NCBI GenBank assembly: GCA_903832055.1
Contig: CAILAC010000011.1
Location: 1-64,000 of the forward strand
DNA from: an uncultured Acidobacteriota bacterium
GTDB lineage: Bacteria > Acidobacteriota > Terriglobia > Terriglobales > Acidobacteriaceae
Length of the DNA: 64,000 bases
Direction of reading: 5' to 3'
In this document: positions 35,107 to 43,641 of the stretch, piece by piece
How the letters are laid out: each line of letters opens with the position of its first letter
How positions within the stretch are numbered: position 1 is the first letter of the stretch
Translations under genes and position numbers: made by a program
Notes under the pieces: generated by a model
Seen by the model: the letters and a program-made list of their open reading frames with translations, nothing else
Databases searched by the model: none
Told to the model about the DNA's origin: nothing

Positions 35107-35744
35107 TTGACGCAACCGATTTCACAATTCCTGGCACCGGCGTCCTCAGAAACAAGCTCGGCATCACCGATTCCGCCGTTATTTTGAAAGCCACGACAGA
35201 TTCCACTGTCCTTCGCCTTGCCGAGCTTCATGCTTCGCCCATTCGAGGCGCATTTGACTCCGCGCACCTACAGGCCATTCACCACCATCTCTATCAAGAC
35301 CTTTACGATTGGGCCGGAGAGCTGCGATCGATCGACGCCCCCAATTTGCCCGCGTCTCAAGTGGAGAAATCCCTCAACAATGTGCTCGACAGATTAGCCA
35401 GAGAGAACCACCTGAAAGGCTTGAGCGCCGAAGAGTGGACGCGCAACGCCTCGGCATATCTCTACGACCTCGGAACAATACAGCCGTTCCTGGCAGGGAA
35501 CAACATCACCCTCCAGGAATTTGCCGTGGAACTGGCACGCAAGAACAACCTCAGCTTGCAATGGGACGCGACACCCAGCATTGCTTCCGACTCGATGGCG
35601 CTCCTCAGCCAGGCTGAGCAATCCGCAAACCTGCGACGCCTCATCATGCTGGCGATGGATACCGACCCCATCGCGCAGCATTCCAGCCGCGAGCATGTCT
35701 TGGAGCTGGGAATGGAGCGGTTACCGCCAAGCCGTATCGGTTGA
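35103..35744 (+). CDS. Fic-family protein with degenerate active site
   Basis: 213 residues. The Fic fold is clear: FTIPGTGVLRNKLGITD at the front, then FDSAHLQAIHHHLYQDLYDW and AGELR. The core loop, normally HPFREGNGRTQREF, reads QPFLAGNNITLQEF (near 126-139). The catalytic His is Gln, the second Gly is Asn and the Arg that binds phosphate is Ile. AMP transfer is therefore not expected. The rest of the loop and following helix (AVELARKNNLSLQW) stay well conserved, so the fold seems maintained. Coupled by ATGA to the VirB1-like gene. It might be a non-catalytic secreted effector, an antidote-like binder or a decaying toxin. Confidence 0.85.
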   Translation: MIDATDFTIPGTGVLRNKLGITDSAVILKATTDSTVLRLAELHASPIRGAFDSAHLQAIHHHLYQDLYDWAGELRSIDAPNLPASQVEKSLNNVLDRLARENHLKGLSAEEWTRNASAYLYDLGTIQPFLAGNNITLQEFAVELARKNNLSLQWDATPSIASDSMALLSQAEQSANLRRLIMLAMDTDPIAQHSSREHVLELGMERLPPSRIG

Positions 35745-36091
35745 TGTGAGAAGAGGCAGCACCGTGAAAGCCTTGAGTATCAGAAAAAAAGTCAAGCTCT
35801 CACTTGAGCGGTTTTTGCGATTGTAACGTCAAAATAACTTAACAGTTACCAGTAGGAATTTCAGTTCAGAGAAAGGGGACACGCGTGATCCCATTGCCAT
35901 ACTTTACCCTCTCTTGGCCCCTTGACCTTGCGTGTTGTGGAAATAGCCGTAACTGTGCGAAAGCAAGGAAAGCTATCCGCTTTCCATACCCATGACTGCG
36001 GCGAGGTGTCCTTCTAATTCGTCGCTCTAAGCTGACAATCTTGCTGAAACAGCACATCGGGCAGGCTGGGTTGTGATGGGAGAAAGTGTGA
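35745..36091. other. Intergenic region after the tra operon
   Basis: About 350 bases without a convincing gene. A 20-codon frame starts with GTG at 35764 but has no support. Inside it, TCAAG/CTTGA with CGGTTTTT (around 35793-35817) may form a weak terminator for the tra operon. GGGAG precedes the small gene at 36092. Confidence 0.45.
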
Positions 36092-36352
36092 ATGGCTTAC
36101 CTGATTGAGCGCAAGGCACAGACCCTCTATGTCACTGCATCTTCCGTGAGCGACCACGGTAAGAAGCGCAAAATTGTTGTTGAGAGCCGTCCTGAATTCG
36201 CTATCGTCAGACTCGCCGGGGCAAGGGGAGAATTCCCCATTGCCTGGAAAATGATCTATGAGGCTGCGATGCGGCACCATGCAGAAAACCTGCGTTTGGA
36301 AGGCGAGACCGAGAGGCCGCACAGCCGCCGCAAGAGGAAACCGGACCAATAG
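36092..36352 (+). CDS. Small basic hypothetical protein near the integrase
   Basis: 86 residues: two beta-rich segments (LIERKAQTLYVTASSV and RKIVVESRPEFAIVRLAG), a helix (WKMIYEAAMRHHAENL) and a basic tail (RPHSRRKRKPDQ). GGGAG stands nine bases before the ATG. It converges on the integrase with a 12-base gap. A directionality factor often sits beside an integrase, and the size and charge would allow it, but no excisionase motif is recognisable. Confidence 0.5.
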   Translation: MAYLIERKAQTLYVTASSVSDHGKKRKIVVESRPEFAIVRLAGARGEFPIAWKMIYEAAMRHHAENLRLEGETERPHSRRKRKPDQ

Positions 36353-36364
36353 CACCGAAACAAG

Positions 36365-37456
36365 TCATGCACTTTTTTTCCGACGCTGCGCCGCTTCTTC
36401 GATGCGTGCTACAAGATCCTCAGTGCGCAAATGTGTGTATCGCTTCAACATTTGCATACTTTTGTGACCGCTAATCGCGGAGACCTCTTGATCGGAAAAG
36501 CCCGCCTCCACAAATCGACTCACGGCTTCATGGCGAAGATCGTGAAAGCGAAAATCCTTCAGACCCTGTTTGCGCTTGATTGCTTGCCACATCCGATCGA
36601 ATTGATAAGGTCTCCGAACACCGTCTCGGCCAGGTGCTCCAGAGAAAATCAGATCCGTATCATCAGGGCGAATGGGGTTCGCAATCGCCCTGCGGAACAT
36701 TTCGACAGCCGATAGCGTCAGGGGAACTGTGCGCGGCTGAGTGTTCTTTGTCTTCAGCAGTCGAACAATCCGGCGTTTGAGGTCCACCTGCGATTCGCGG
36801 AGAGTCAGTATTTCTGACCACCGCATCCCAGTCTCAAGAGCGATCCGAACAATCCAACCCATCATCGGGTTTGAGTGCTGGTCAACGGCAGCCAAGAGCC
36901 GTGATTCTTCCTCTTGCAATAGCCTACGATTCCTTCCCGGCCCCGATGCTGGGCGCCTAATGTTTGTGACCGGGTTGGCCGGTAGGTTCACGCCCCACTC
37001 TTTGATCGCAATGGTCAGCAGATGACCAAGAAGGGCCAGATCGAGACGAACCGTACTGTTGGTTCTCGGCATTGGGTTTCCGTCCGCATCTTTACGATCT
37101 TCCCCGGCCAAGCGCATATCGCGGAATTGGGCGATGACCTCGGGCGTCAGCGAGGTGAGGGAATATCTTCCCAAATGCTTGACGATTATCTTGGAGCGCC
37201 TCAAATCAGCCGCCTGTGTCGTCGGCCGCTTTGACGGCACCACGTCCGCCAGGTAGCGCTTCATCGCGGCGGCGACCGTCATCCGGTCGCCAGTGGCCCG
37301 CTGGATGAATGCCCCCCTAACCATGTCATCTTCCGTTCGGCGAGCCCAGTCTCCGGCGTCTCGTTGGGTCCGAAACGTCTTCACAGTCAAAGGCCAACCG
37401 GCCCGGCGAATAATTGCCTTCCACTTGCCGGATGGGGTTTTTACGAGAGTAGCCAT
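36365..37456 (-). CDS. int: ICE tyrosine integrase
   Basis: About 363 residues. An N-terminal arm-binding domain (LVKTPSGKWKAIIRRAGWP) and SAM-like core-binding domain precede the catalytic domain. Catalytic residues visible are the Arg in LETGMRWSEILTLRESQVD, the HxxR in FHDLRHEAVSRF, the His in ISGHKSM and the Tyr nucleophile in LKRYTHLRTED. ATG at 37456 has GGAG five bases upstream; the longer frame would read through a TGTACC repeat array. It faces the tRNA-Leu 3' end and is the obvious candidate for integrating and excising this ICE. Confidence 0.93.
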   Translation of the reverse strand: MATLVKTPSGKWKAIIRRAGWPLTVKTFRTQRDAGDWARRTEDDMVRGAFIQRATGDRMTVAAAMKRYLADVVPSKRPTTQAADLRRSKIIVKHLGRYSLTSLTPEVIAQFRDMRLAGEDRKDADGNPMPRTNSTVRLDLALLGHLLTIAIKEWGVNLPANPVTNIRRPASGPGRNRRLLQEEESRLLAAVDQHSNPMMGWIVRIALETGMRWSEILTLRESQVDLKRRIVRLLKTKNTQPRTVPLTLSAVEMFRRAIANPIRPDDTDLIFSGAPGRDGVRRPYQFDRMWQAIKRKQGLKDFRFHDLRHEAVSRFVEAGFSDQEVSAISGHKSMQMLKRYTHLRTEDLVARIEEAAQRRKKSA

Positions 37457-37477
37457 CGGGTCTCCAGAAAGTGCGTT

Positions 37478-37541
37478 TGTACCTCGTTTGTACCCGCTGT
37501 ACCCGCACTGTACCTGAAATTGTACCCGAAAAGCAATGTAC
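37478..37541. repeat. Array of six TGTAC repeats upstream of the integrase
   Basis: TGTAC occurs at 37478, 37489, 37498, 37509, 37521 and 37537. The first five are TGTACC, and three of these continue as TGTACCCG. Spacing is 9-12 bases for the first five, close to one helical turn. The array lies between the int start and the tRNA attachment site, where arm-type integrase sites or an int operator would be expected. Confidence 0.7.
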
Positions 37542-37631
37542 TCCTCAACATCGGAAATTATTAAGGACCCGACATGACGATAATAATGCATCTATTCGAT
37601 TTATTTTATTGGACTTATGCGAGGATTATTT

Positions 37632-37718
37632 TGGTGCCCGGAGGGGGACTTGAACCCCCATGGGATTGCTCCCTGCGGATTTTAAGTCCGCTGTGTCTGC
37701 CGATTTCACCATCCGGGC
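37632..37718 (-). tRNA. trnL(uaa): tRNA-Leu (anticodon UAA), ICE attachment site
   Basis: 87 bases including an encoded CCA. The acceptor stem GCCCGG/CCGGGC, a long variable arm (class II) and the T arm with GTTCAAGTC are present. The anticodon stem GCGGA/TCCGC encloses CTTAAAA, giving UAA. The 3' end faces the integrase. The ICE attachment core is expected to be the 3' part of this gene; its duplicate lies outside the window. Confidence 0.97.
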
Positions 37719-37823
37719 GGCAATAAGGCGATGCTGCTCATCGTGCCGACAAGCAGCCGCCTCTCCATGCTACCGGAGAGCACGCTCAGCAGGAAAATTC
37801 ATCCGCCGTCAGTCCCGTTTCGT

Positions 37824-38087
37824 CTATTGTGCGGCACGGTAACGGATACTGTCTCCGTCAAAGCCATACTCAGCCGAGCACACCTCGCCGCCGCAGATCA
37901 TCGTTTCAAATCCATGCAGTTGCCGCCGCGTGATCAGGCCCACTGTTCCGCAACCAGGGCAGGCCAGCACCGCAACAAAAGGATTGTTGCCATGCCCCAG
38001 AGAATTCGGGCCTTCCAGCAGGAAGACCGTACCCGGCTCCATCTTTTCGGGAATCCATGCTTCGAGGAACTGCAACTCAGCTGTCAT
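37824..38087 (-). CDS. Small zinc-ribbon-like protein
   Basis: 87 residues beginning MTAELQFLEAWIPEKM. A CPGCG knuckle near residue 44 and a later MICGGEVCSAEY pair could bind one zinc. The rest is beta-rich. GGAGGGCAGG precedes the ATG at 38087, four codons inside the longest frame. Single gene just outside the ICE. Resembles short conserved hypothetical proteins of acidobacteria; no function can be assigned. Confidence 0.65.
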   Translation of the reverse strand: MTAELQFLEAWIPEKMEPGTVFLLEGPNSLGHGNNPFVAVLACPGCGTVGLITRRQLHGFETMICGGEVCSAEYGFDGDSIRYRAAQ

Positions 38088-38300
38088 CCTGCCCTCCATT
38101 GGGTAAGTTCGACAGGGTCGCGGCCAATACGTAAGCCGCTACCTTGGGTGGTCCGCAGCAAACCGTGAAGTGGAACGTGTGTCCTTGTGAAGCCGCTTCA
38201 GTTCAAAGCAAAAACGTGTTCGTGAAGTCAGTGTTTCCTGTGCAAATGATTTCGTCAACCACAATCCTGTGAAAATCCTCATCGCACCTGTCGAAACGCA

Positions 38301-40706
38301 TTACTGACTCAGCGATTGCACCTGGGCCGCCTGCGCGACCTCGGCGTGCTCGCCCGCCGCCCGCTGGCTCCCCTGGGCACTCTGCGCATACTGGTCAATG
38401 CCCCGGTAGATTTCCTGGTTGCGCATAATCGCCTGCACATACTCCCGTGTCTCGGTAAACGGAATCGACTCCACAAACTCGTCAATCCCCTGATACGGCC
38501 CCGCCGCCTGCCAATCAGTCACGCGATTATCCCCGGCGTTATAGGCCGCCAGCGCATACTCCGCAACACCGCCAAACTTGTCCAGCGTCTGCTTCAGATA
38601 CCGGGTCCCTAGGCGAATATTCAGAATCGGGTCAAGCAGTTGCCGCGGCTCAATCGAACCCAGTCCCTCTTCCCGCGCCATCTGCCGACCCACCGAGGGC
38701 AACATCTGCATCAGCCCGTAAGCATTCGCATGCGAAATTGCCGAAGGATTAAACTCCGATTCCTGCCGGATCAGAGAAGCCACCAGGTACGGGTCCAGCC
38801 CCTTCTTTTTCGACTCCGCAACGATCGTGTCCCAGTAGCTCTCCGGGAACAAAATCCGCCAGTACGCCAGAGGAATTGACTTGATTGGAGCCGAAGCCGC
38901 ATACGGCAGAGCCCGTTTCAGCACCCGCATCGCCCGGAAAGTCTCCCCGTACGACGCATAAATCTTCGCCTCGGCAATCCCGCTCCACGATCCCGATCCC
39001 GGAGCCGCCGCAATCTCCTGCGGCACATACTCGCTCAATCCGGCATTCACCAGCAGATGCGCCTTGACCAGGTGCGGATCGCCCTCGGGAAAACTCACGT
39101 CCAGTTTCGGAATCGTCGCCGGAACATACTTCTCCAGCCCCGGCACGGACGCCGGCGAAGTCAGTGGCGCAGCATCACCCAGCGCCACCAGCCGCTGCCG
39201 CGCCATCTGCGCATAGAAGAAGTGCCCATATGCCGCAATCAGCGTCCTGTAGTGCGCCGCTGCCATCCCAGGCTGATGATCCTGCTGCTCATACATCCGC
39301 GCCCGCCAGTACAGCGCGCTAACCGTCTCCTTGGCGCCCGGATACTGCTTGATCTGCTCCTCAAATATCTGCGCCGCCTGCGGATACAGCCCCTGCCGGT
39401 ACGACCACCAGCCCGCACGCCAGTGCGCCGCTGCCGCATTCGTGTTCTGCGGGAAGCTCCGCGCCAGTTCGGAGTAGTACGTCACCGCTTTCGGATAGTC
39501 CTTGCGCAGCATGTACATGTTGCCGCTTGAAAACAGAGCCTCTGAGAGCCATTGGCTATGCGGAAAGCTGGTCCGCAGCAGGTCAACATACGCAGACTGC
39601 CCTTCCAGGTCGTCGCGGTTCCGCGCCAGTTCCATCAACAGGTACAGCCGTCGCGCGCCATTTTCATCATTTGTCGGGGCCAGTGCCTCAGCCTGCTCCC
39701 GCGTCAGCCGCTTCAGCTTCAGGTCGCAAGCCGCCGCAGCCACTGCAAACCCGTTCCGCTGCACAACATCCGAGCCACTCTGCCGCGCCAGCGCATGATA
39801 CTGCTCTGAAGCCTCCTCATAGTGCCCGCCGTTGTAGTAGGCGTCCGCCAGGCTACGCACCTCCGCCGGCGTCATCGTCGATTCCAACCCCAGCGCCGTT
39901 AATCGTGTACGCGCCGTCGTCGCCTCAAAGGTCAGCGGCCACGTCAGCAGCACGTGCTTGTAGATCCGCCCCGCCTCTTCCGTCTGTCCTTGCGCCTGGT
40001 TCGCCTCAGCCAATGCAAGCTGGTAGCCGGCCCGTCCGGCCGCCTCAGGGCTGGCCGCAAGCACCCGCCGCGCACCCGCAACGTCATTCATACCCAGCAA
40101 TACCTGCGCCTCAAGCTCCGGCACCTGCGGCACAAAAATACTGTCGGGATTCCGCTCAGCAAAATCCTTCAGCAACTCTTCCGCAGCCTGGTTGTTGCCG
40201 CCATCGTGCTGCGCCTTTGCCCCAAGAAACTCAGCATAATCCGCCAGCGCTTCCCCCGCCACCTGCGCCTGCCGCAGATTCGCTGCCGCCTCGGCAAAGC
40301 GGTTATCCAACAAGTAAGCGTGGCCCAGCGCCAGATAAGCCGCCGCAGCCGCCTCGCCCTGATGACTGTGCGCGTAAGCTGCCACTCCCGCATACGCCGC
40401 CGCAGTCCGCACCGCCGCCAGTTGCTGCGCCATTGGCCGCAACTCTGTCGAAGCCACAAACGCCTGCTTCAGCTTTGCCGACCGCTGCGCCCGGTTGCCA
40501 CGTGACTTCCGCCCCTTGCGTCCCGACTTGGTTGAAGCCTTCCCCGCCCCGCTGCCGCTCGTCTTCGAGTGGTGCTTGGGAACACTGCCCGCCGCAGAAA
40601 TCAGGGCGGATCCGGTCGCCGCCCCACCCAGCAGCAAAGCCGCCGCCAGCAACAGCGCCTTGCGCCACGACTTCCCCAACACCGAATTCCTTTGAGACTG
40701 CTTCAT
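38301..40706 (-). CDS. Soluble lytic murein transglycosylase, TPR-rich
   Basis: 801 residues. An N-terminal signal-like helix (LLLAAALLLGGAATGSALIS) is followed by a basic low-complexity stretch (KASTKSGRKGRKSRGNR). Tetratricopeptide-like helical repeats fill residues 80-600, e.g. AAYLALGHAYLLDNRFAEAA and YPKAVTYYSELARSFPQ. The SLT domain lies near 640-760: LIRQESEFNPSAISHANAYG with the catalytic Glu, then LMQMLPSVGRQMA and LAAYNAGDNRVTDWQ. The layout follows Slt70, where an alpha-superhelix ring guides glycan strands. It cleaves peptidoglycan to anhydro-muropeptides in the periplasm. Confidence 0.9.
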   Translation of the reverse strand: MKQSQRNSVLGKSWRKALLLAAALLLGGAATGSALISAAGSVPKHHSKTSGSGAGKASTKSGRKGRKSRGNRAQRSAKLKQAFVASTELRPMAQQLAAVRTAAAYAGVAAYAHSHQGEAAAAAYLALGHAYLLDNRFAEAAANLRQAQVAGEALADYAEFLGAKAQHDGGNNQAAEELLKDFAERNPDSIFVPQVPELEAQVLLGMNDVAGARRVLAASPEAAGRAGYQLALAEANQAQGQTEEAGRIYKHVLLTWPLTFEATTARTRLTALGLESTMTPAEVRSLADAYYNGGHYEEASEQYHALARQSGSDVVQRNGFAVAAAACDLKLKRLTREQAEALAPTNDENGARRLYLLMELARNRDDLEGQSAYVDLLRTSFPHSQWLSEALFSSGNMYMLRKDYPKAVTYYSELARSFPQNTNAAAAHWRAGWWSYRQGLYPQAAQIFEEQIKQYPGAKETVSALYWRARMYEQQDHQPGMAAAHYRTLIAAYGHFFYAQMARQRLVALGDAAPLTSPASVPGLEKYVPATIPKLDVSFPEGDPHLVKAHLLVNAGLSEYVPQEIAAAPGSGSWSGIAEAKIYASYGETFRAMRVLKRALPYAASAPIKSIPLAYWRILFPESYWDTIVAESKKKGLDPYLVASLIRQESEFNPSAISHANAYGLMQMLPSVGRQMAREEGLGSIEPRQLLDPILNIRLGTRYLKQTLDKFGGVAEYALAAYNAGDNRVTDWQAAGPYQGIDEFVESIPFTETREYVQAIMRNQEIYRGIDQYAQSAQGSQRAAGEHAEVAQAAQVQSLSQ

Positions 40707-40809
40707 ACCATCACTCTAAGCCGATTCGCTTTCTTCCGCGCATCCCACATCGCAACAGAACCATGCCCGTAAACCCAGACGCCCTGACTGTGAGACTTTC
40801 ACAGCCCCA

Positions 40810-40839
40810 CTTGGTCACCCCTCCGCCCGTCCGGTACAC
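40810..40839 (+). promoter_or_regulatory. Candidate promoter of the ECF sigma factor
   Basis: TTGGTC, 18 bases and TACACT stand about 20 bases before the earliest start codon of the sigma gene. No ECF-type AAC/CGT motif was evident, so autoregulation is not shown. Confidence 0.4.
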
Positions 40840-40857
40840 TAAGATTTCGATGCTGGC

Positions 40858-41538
40858 GTGACGACCCGCATCGCAGGCAGCGGAAAGGCAGCGGATTTTT
40901 CGCAACCAAGCTCAATGGAAACCATCCAAGTAACAGAGGAGAACGAGCAGCATCCCGATGTAGCACTGGTCGCCAGTGCTCGCGCCGGGGACGTTCAGGC
41001 CTTTGAGACTCTTGTCAACAAGTACGACCGGCAAATCTTTCGCATTGCGCAGCACATTACGCAAAATCGCGAAGACGCGCAGGACGTAGTGCAGGACGCG
41101 TTTCTCAAAGCCTACGAGAAGCTCGACCAGTTCCAGGGGAACAGCAAGTTCTATACCTGGCTGGTCCGCATCGCGGTCAACGAATCCCTCATGCGCCTGC
41201 GCAAGCGACGCACCGGGAAAATGGTTTCTATCGATGAGGATATTGAGACTGACGAAGGCAGCGTCCCACGTGACCTCGCCGACTGGAGTCCCAATCCTGA
41301 GCAGAATTTCGGTCAGGCAGAACTTGCCGAAATCCTGCGCAAAACGATTCAGGGATTGCCCCTCGGGTTCCGGGTCGTTTTCCAATTGCGAGACGTGGAA
41401 GGACTTTCCACGGAAGAAACGGCTGAAACGCTCGGTTTGAGTGTTCCTGCCGTCAAATCACGGCTACTGCGCGCGCGACTTCAACTCCGCGAACGCCTCA
41501 GCCGATACTTCCGTAAGAAAAAGGCTGGTGAGAAGTGA
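40858..41538 (+). CDS. ECF (RpoE-type) RNA polymerase sigma factor
   Basis: Up to 226 residues. Region 2 shows VASARAGDVQAFETLVNKYD and ITQNREDAQDVVQDAFLKAY (-10 recognition), and NSKFYTWLVRIAVNESLMRL follows. Region 4 shows GLSTEETAETLGLSVPAVKS RLLRARLQLRERL (helix-turn-helix for the -35). The first GTG at 40858 has no ribosome site; ATG at 40915 (METIQVTEEN) gives 207 residues and a more usual start, so the true start is open. The stop overlaps the anti-sigma start (GTGA). It presumably directs an envelope or stress regulon under control of the next gene. Confidence 0.92.
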   Translation: MTTRIAGSGKAADFSQPSSMETIQVTEENEQHPDVALVASARAGDVQAFETLVNKYDRQIFRIAQHITQNREDAQDVVQDAFLKAYEKLDQFQGNSKFYTWLVRIAVNESLMRLRKRRTGKMVSIDEDIETDEGSVPRDLADWSPNPEQNFGQAELAEILRKTIQGLPLGFRVVFQLRDVEGLSTEETAETLGLSVPAVKSRLLRARLQLRERLSRYFRKKKAGEK

Positions 41539-41771
41539 CCTGCTCTGAGTTTTTGGCCCTGCTTGACGAACTGATCGACGACTCCGTATCCACGGAGACC
41601 CGTACCCAACTGCGGGAGCATCTCAGCGGCTGCGAACACTGCGAAGTCACCCTCAACACCACCCGCAAGACCATCGAAATCTACCGCTCCCACGAAGTCT
41701 ACGAACTCCCCAACACCGTCCGCGACCGCTTGCGCGCCGCCATCATGGCACGCTGCAAAAACGGCTGCTGA
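41535..41771 (+). CDS. Zinc-finger anti-sigma factor (ZAS type)
   Basis: 78 residues starting at GTG inside the sigma stop. The core is LREHLSGCEHCEVTL, the H-x3-C-x2-C arrangement of zinc-associated anti-sigma domains, with helices either side. There is no membrane segment, so it is a soluble anti-sigma, as in RsrA-like redox sensors. It would hold the upstream sigma factor inactive and possibly release it on thiol oxidation, which is inferred from family knowledge. Confidence 0.88.
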   Translation: MTCSEFLALLDELIDDSVSTETRTQLREHLSGCEHCEVTLNTTRKTIEIYRSHEVYELPNTVRDRLRAAIMARCKNGC

Positions 41772-41788
41772 ACCCTCAACAGCCGTTT
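41758..41788 (+). terminator. Hairpin at the end of the sigma/anti-sigma operon
   Basis: AAACGGCTG (41758-41766) pairs perfectly with CAGCCGTTT (41780-41788). It overlaps the last codons of the anti-sigma gene and is followed by a pyrimidine-rich stretch rather than a pure T run. Confidence 0.55.
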
Positions 41789-41848
41789 CCTCCGCTTTCT
41801 TTCAACCTGAGCGCAGTCAACGGCCTGTCCGCCATCCTCGCCGCTTCC

Positions 41849-42163
41849 CTACATCGCCTTCCGCCACCAGACCGTCTTCTCAAATCCCAGAAAATGCGTC
41901 TTCTCACCGCGCGACAGGTAGAAGTCCTGCACCTGGTTGCTCTGGAACGAAGAGCAATCCGGCCAGCTCTCGTCCTTGTCCAGGCGCGTCGCCTTCTGAT
42001 GCGGATCCACCAGCACAATCTCTTTCGAAGAACAAGCCACAACCTTCTGCGCCTTCAAGCTGAAAGACGTGCCCGTGGCATCATCGGCCGGCACTCGATT
42101 GGCCAGATTCGTCAGCAACACAATGAACAAAAATACGGCTGCGATAATCAAAATCTTTTTCAT
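41849..42163 (-). CDS. Small exported or membrane-anchored hypothetical protein
   Basis: 104 residues with an N-terminal hydrophobic helix (KKILIIAAVFLFIVLLTNLA) that could be an uncleaved anchor. A small periplasmic part has two Cys (VACSSKE and WPDCSSF), which may form a disulfide. No family recognised. Lies between the anti-sigma gene and the M48 protease, each on separate transcription units. Confidence 0.6.
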   Translation of the reverse strand: MKKILIIAAVFLFIVLLTNLANRVPADDATGTSFSLKAQKVVACSSKEIVLVDPHQKATRLDKDESWPDCSSFQSNQVQDFYLSRGEKTHFLGFEKTVWWRKAM

Positions 42164-42284
42164 GATCGTTCCGGCGACATCATCGCATCGCCCTCGCTGG
42201 AATCCGGTCCAGGGACTGCTCCAGCAATAGGTTCAGGATTGTCTGGGAATAGAATAGCGGAATCCCTCGCCGCGCCGCGAACCC

Positions 42285-42319
42285 CAAAACAACAAGGTGC
42301 CGGGATCGACTCCCGGCAC
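42285..42319 (-). terminator. Rho-independent terminator of the M48 protease gene
   Basis: On the minus strand GTGCCGGG and CCCGGCAC form a perfect 8-bp stem with a 7-base loop, followed by CTTGTTGTTTT. It is about 35 bases past the protease stop codon. Confidence 0.7.
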
Positions 42320-42354
42320 GCTGGCATTTGTTCAAGTCAACCGCACCTGACGAC

Positions 42355-43641
42355 TCAATTGTTGTTGTTGTTGTCTTCGCGCCGGTGCAGTGTCGGCTTG
42401 TCATCCGGATTCGCATTCGGATCCGTCTGCTGTGCAGTCTTGTCATCTTTCGAGGCGCTCGCCTTCCGCAGCGAAGGCTTGTTCTTGTCCTTGGAATCAG
42501 TCAGCCTGCGCTTGTTCTCAATCCGCGCCAGCCGCGCCTTGATGTCGTCAAACTCCGACGTAGTCACGGTGTACTCGTCCTTTGCCGGCAGAATACGCGC
42601 AATCTCGTCCTGCGAGTGGCCTATCCGGTCCGGCGTCTGCGGATGGTCCGCAAATGCCCGCGAAAGCGTCCCCGGCTTGCGCTTCTCAAGCGCCTGAATC
42701 TTCTCGAAGAAGCTGATAAACGCCTGCGGATCATACCCGGCTCGGTACATATACTGCACTCCCAGATAATCCGCCTGGGCCTCAAACTCCCGCGAAAAAT
42801 GCAAAAACGTCAGCGGAACTCCGATCGATGCCGCTTCATAAATCCCGTACCCCGTCCATCCGCCAATGAAAATCAGCGGCACCATCCCAATCTGCATGTA
42901 CTTGCCCCGCGTCATCTCCCGCGCCGCATGGTGCGCCGCCACATGGGCAATCTCGTGCGCCATCACGCCCGCCAGCTCCGCCTCTTCATCCGCATTCAAA
43001 ATCAACCCGGAATTGACGTAAAAGAAGCCACCCGGCAGCGCCATCGCATTGATCTCATCCGAATCAATCACCTTGATCGTGAACGGCACCTTGGCGTCTG
43101 AATTCTTCACCAGGTTCTGCCCGATCCGGTTCACATACTCCGTAATCACAGGGTCCGTAATGAACTTGGTGCTCTTCTCAATCTCTGCCGCAGCCCCTCT
43201 GCCCATACGAATTTCGTCATCAGTTGAGTACCAGTTGCCCATCCCGCGCGCGCCAATGTCGCGGTTCCCTACCGCATCCACATCTTCCAGGCTGCCCTTC
43301 TTCACTTCAACCTTCTGGCTGCCCGGCTCCACCAGCACAATCGGCGTAGGTGCCTGGGCCGCAGCCTTTGCCTCGGCCTGCGCCTTTGCCTCGGCCTTGT
43401 TGTCGGCCTTGGTTTCAGCTTTGGTTTTGGTCTTCAACACGGGCTTGTCGCCAGGCTTGGCAGCGTTGTCCCCACTGTCTGTCGTTGCTTTATCAGCAGT
43501 AGACTGATCCGCGGCAGCCTTGTCACTGGCAGCCTGGTCTGCACCCGCCTGCGCCCACAACGGCGCTCCAAACGTTAGCGGAGCAGCCAATACCAGCGCC
43601 GCCATCCAGACCTTCGCATGTACCTTGTTCATCTCAAGCAT
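42355..43641 (-). CDS. M48-family zinc metalloprotease, exported
   Basis: About 428 residues. A signal peptide (WMAALVLAAPLTFGAPLWAQ) is followed by an Ala/Lys/Asp-rich linker of about 80 residues. The peptidase domain shows GVMAHEIAHVAAHHA (HExxH zinc site), FEAQADYLGVQYMYRAG (third ligand Glu) and FADHPQTPDRIGHS. The tail is Lys/Asp-rich and ends in a run of five Asn. ATG at 43641 has GGAGG eight bases upstream. BepA/LoiP-like relatives act in outer-membrane protein quality control in the periplasm; substrate here unknown. Confidence 0.9.
   Translation of the reverse strand: MLEMNKVHAKVWMAALVLAAPLTFGAPLWAQAGADQAASDKAAADQSTADKATTDSGDNAAKPGDKPVLKTKTKAETKADNKAEAKAQAEAKAAAQAPTPIVLVEPGSQKVEVKKGSLEDVDAVGNRDIGARGMGNWYSTDDEIRMGRGAAAEIEKSTKFITDPVITEYVNRIGQNLVKNSDAKVPFTIKVIDSDEINAMALPGGFFYVNSGLILNADEEAELAGVMAHEIAHVAAHHAAREMTRGKYMQIGMVPLIFIGGWTGYGIYEAASIGVPLTFLHFSREFEAQADYLGVQYMYRAGYDPQAFISFFEKIQALEKRKPGTLSRAFADHPQTPDRIGHSQDEIARILPAKDEYTVTTSEFDDIKARLARIENKRRLTDSKDKNKPSLRKASASKDDKTAQQTDPNANPDDKPTLHRREDNNNNN

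Larger units (their letters stand above)
1..37632. mobile_element. Integrative and conjugative element, right part (left end outside window)
   Basis: Integrase, relaxase, coupling protein, a full trb-type secretion system, SSBs, primase and a partition gene lie together on one side of a tRNA-Leu gene, and ordinary chromosomal genes lie on the other. The integrase start codon faces the tRNA 3' end, the usual geometry for integration into a tRNA gene. I looked for a second copy of the tRNA 3' segment within the window and did not find one, so the other junction must be left of base 1. Gene content resembles IncP/Ti-type conjugation systems (TraF/TraG/TrbB-I families). Whether the element is still mobile is unknown; its parB is broken, but all transfer genes look intact. 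Confidence 0.88.

Noticed and set aside
37478-37541. CRISPR-like short regular repeats
   Set aside because: Units are only 6-8 bases with 9-12 base spacing and no cas genes; protein-binding sites are a better explanation. No CRISPR array is seen anywhere in the window.
39527-40861. Long plus-strand open frame (444 codons) opposite the transglycosylase gene
   Set aside because: Product is low-complexity Pro/Ala/Ser/Arg sequence, an antisense shadow of a GC-rich gene; the minus strand encodes a clear SLT protein.
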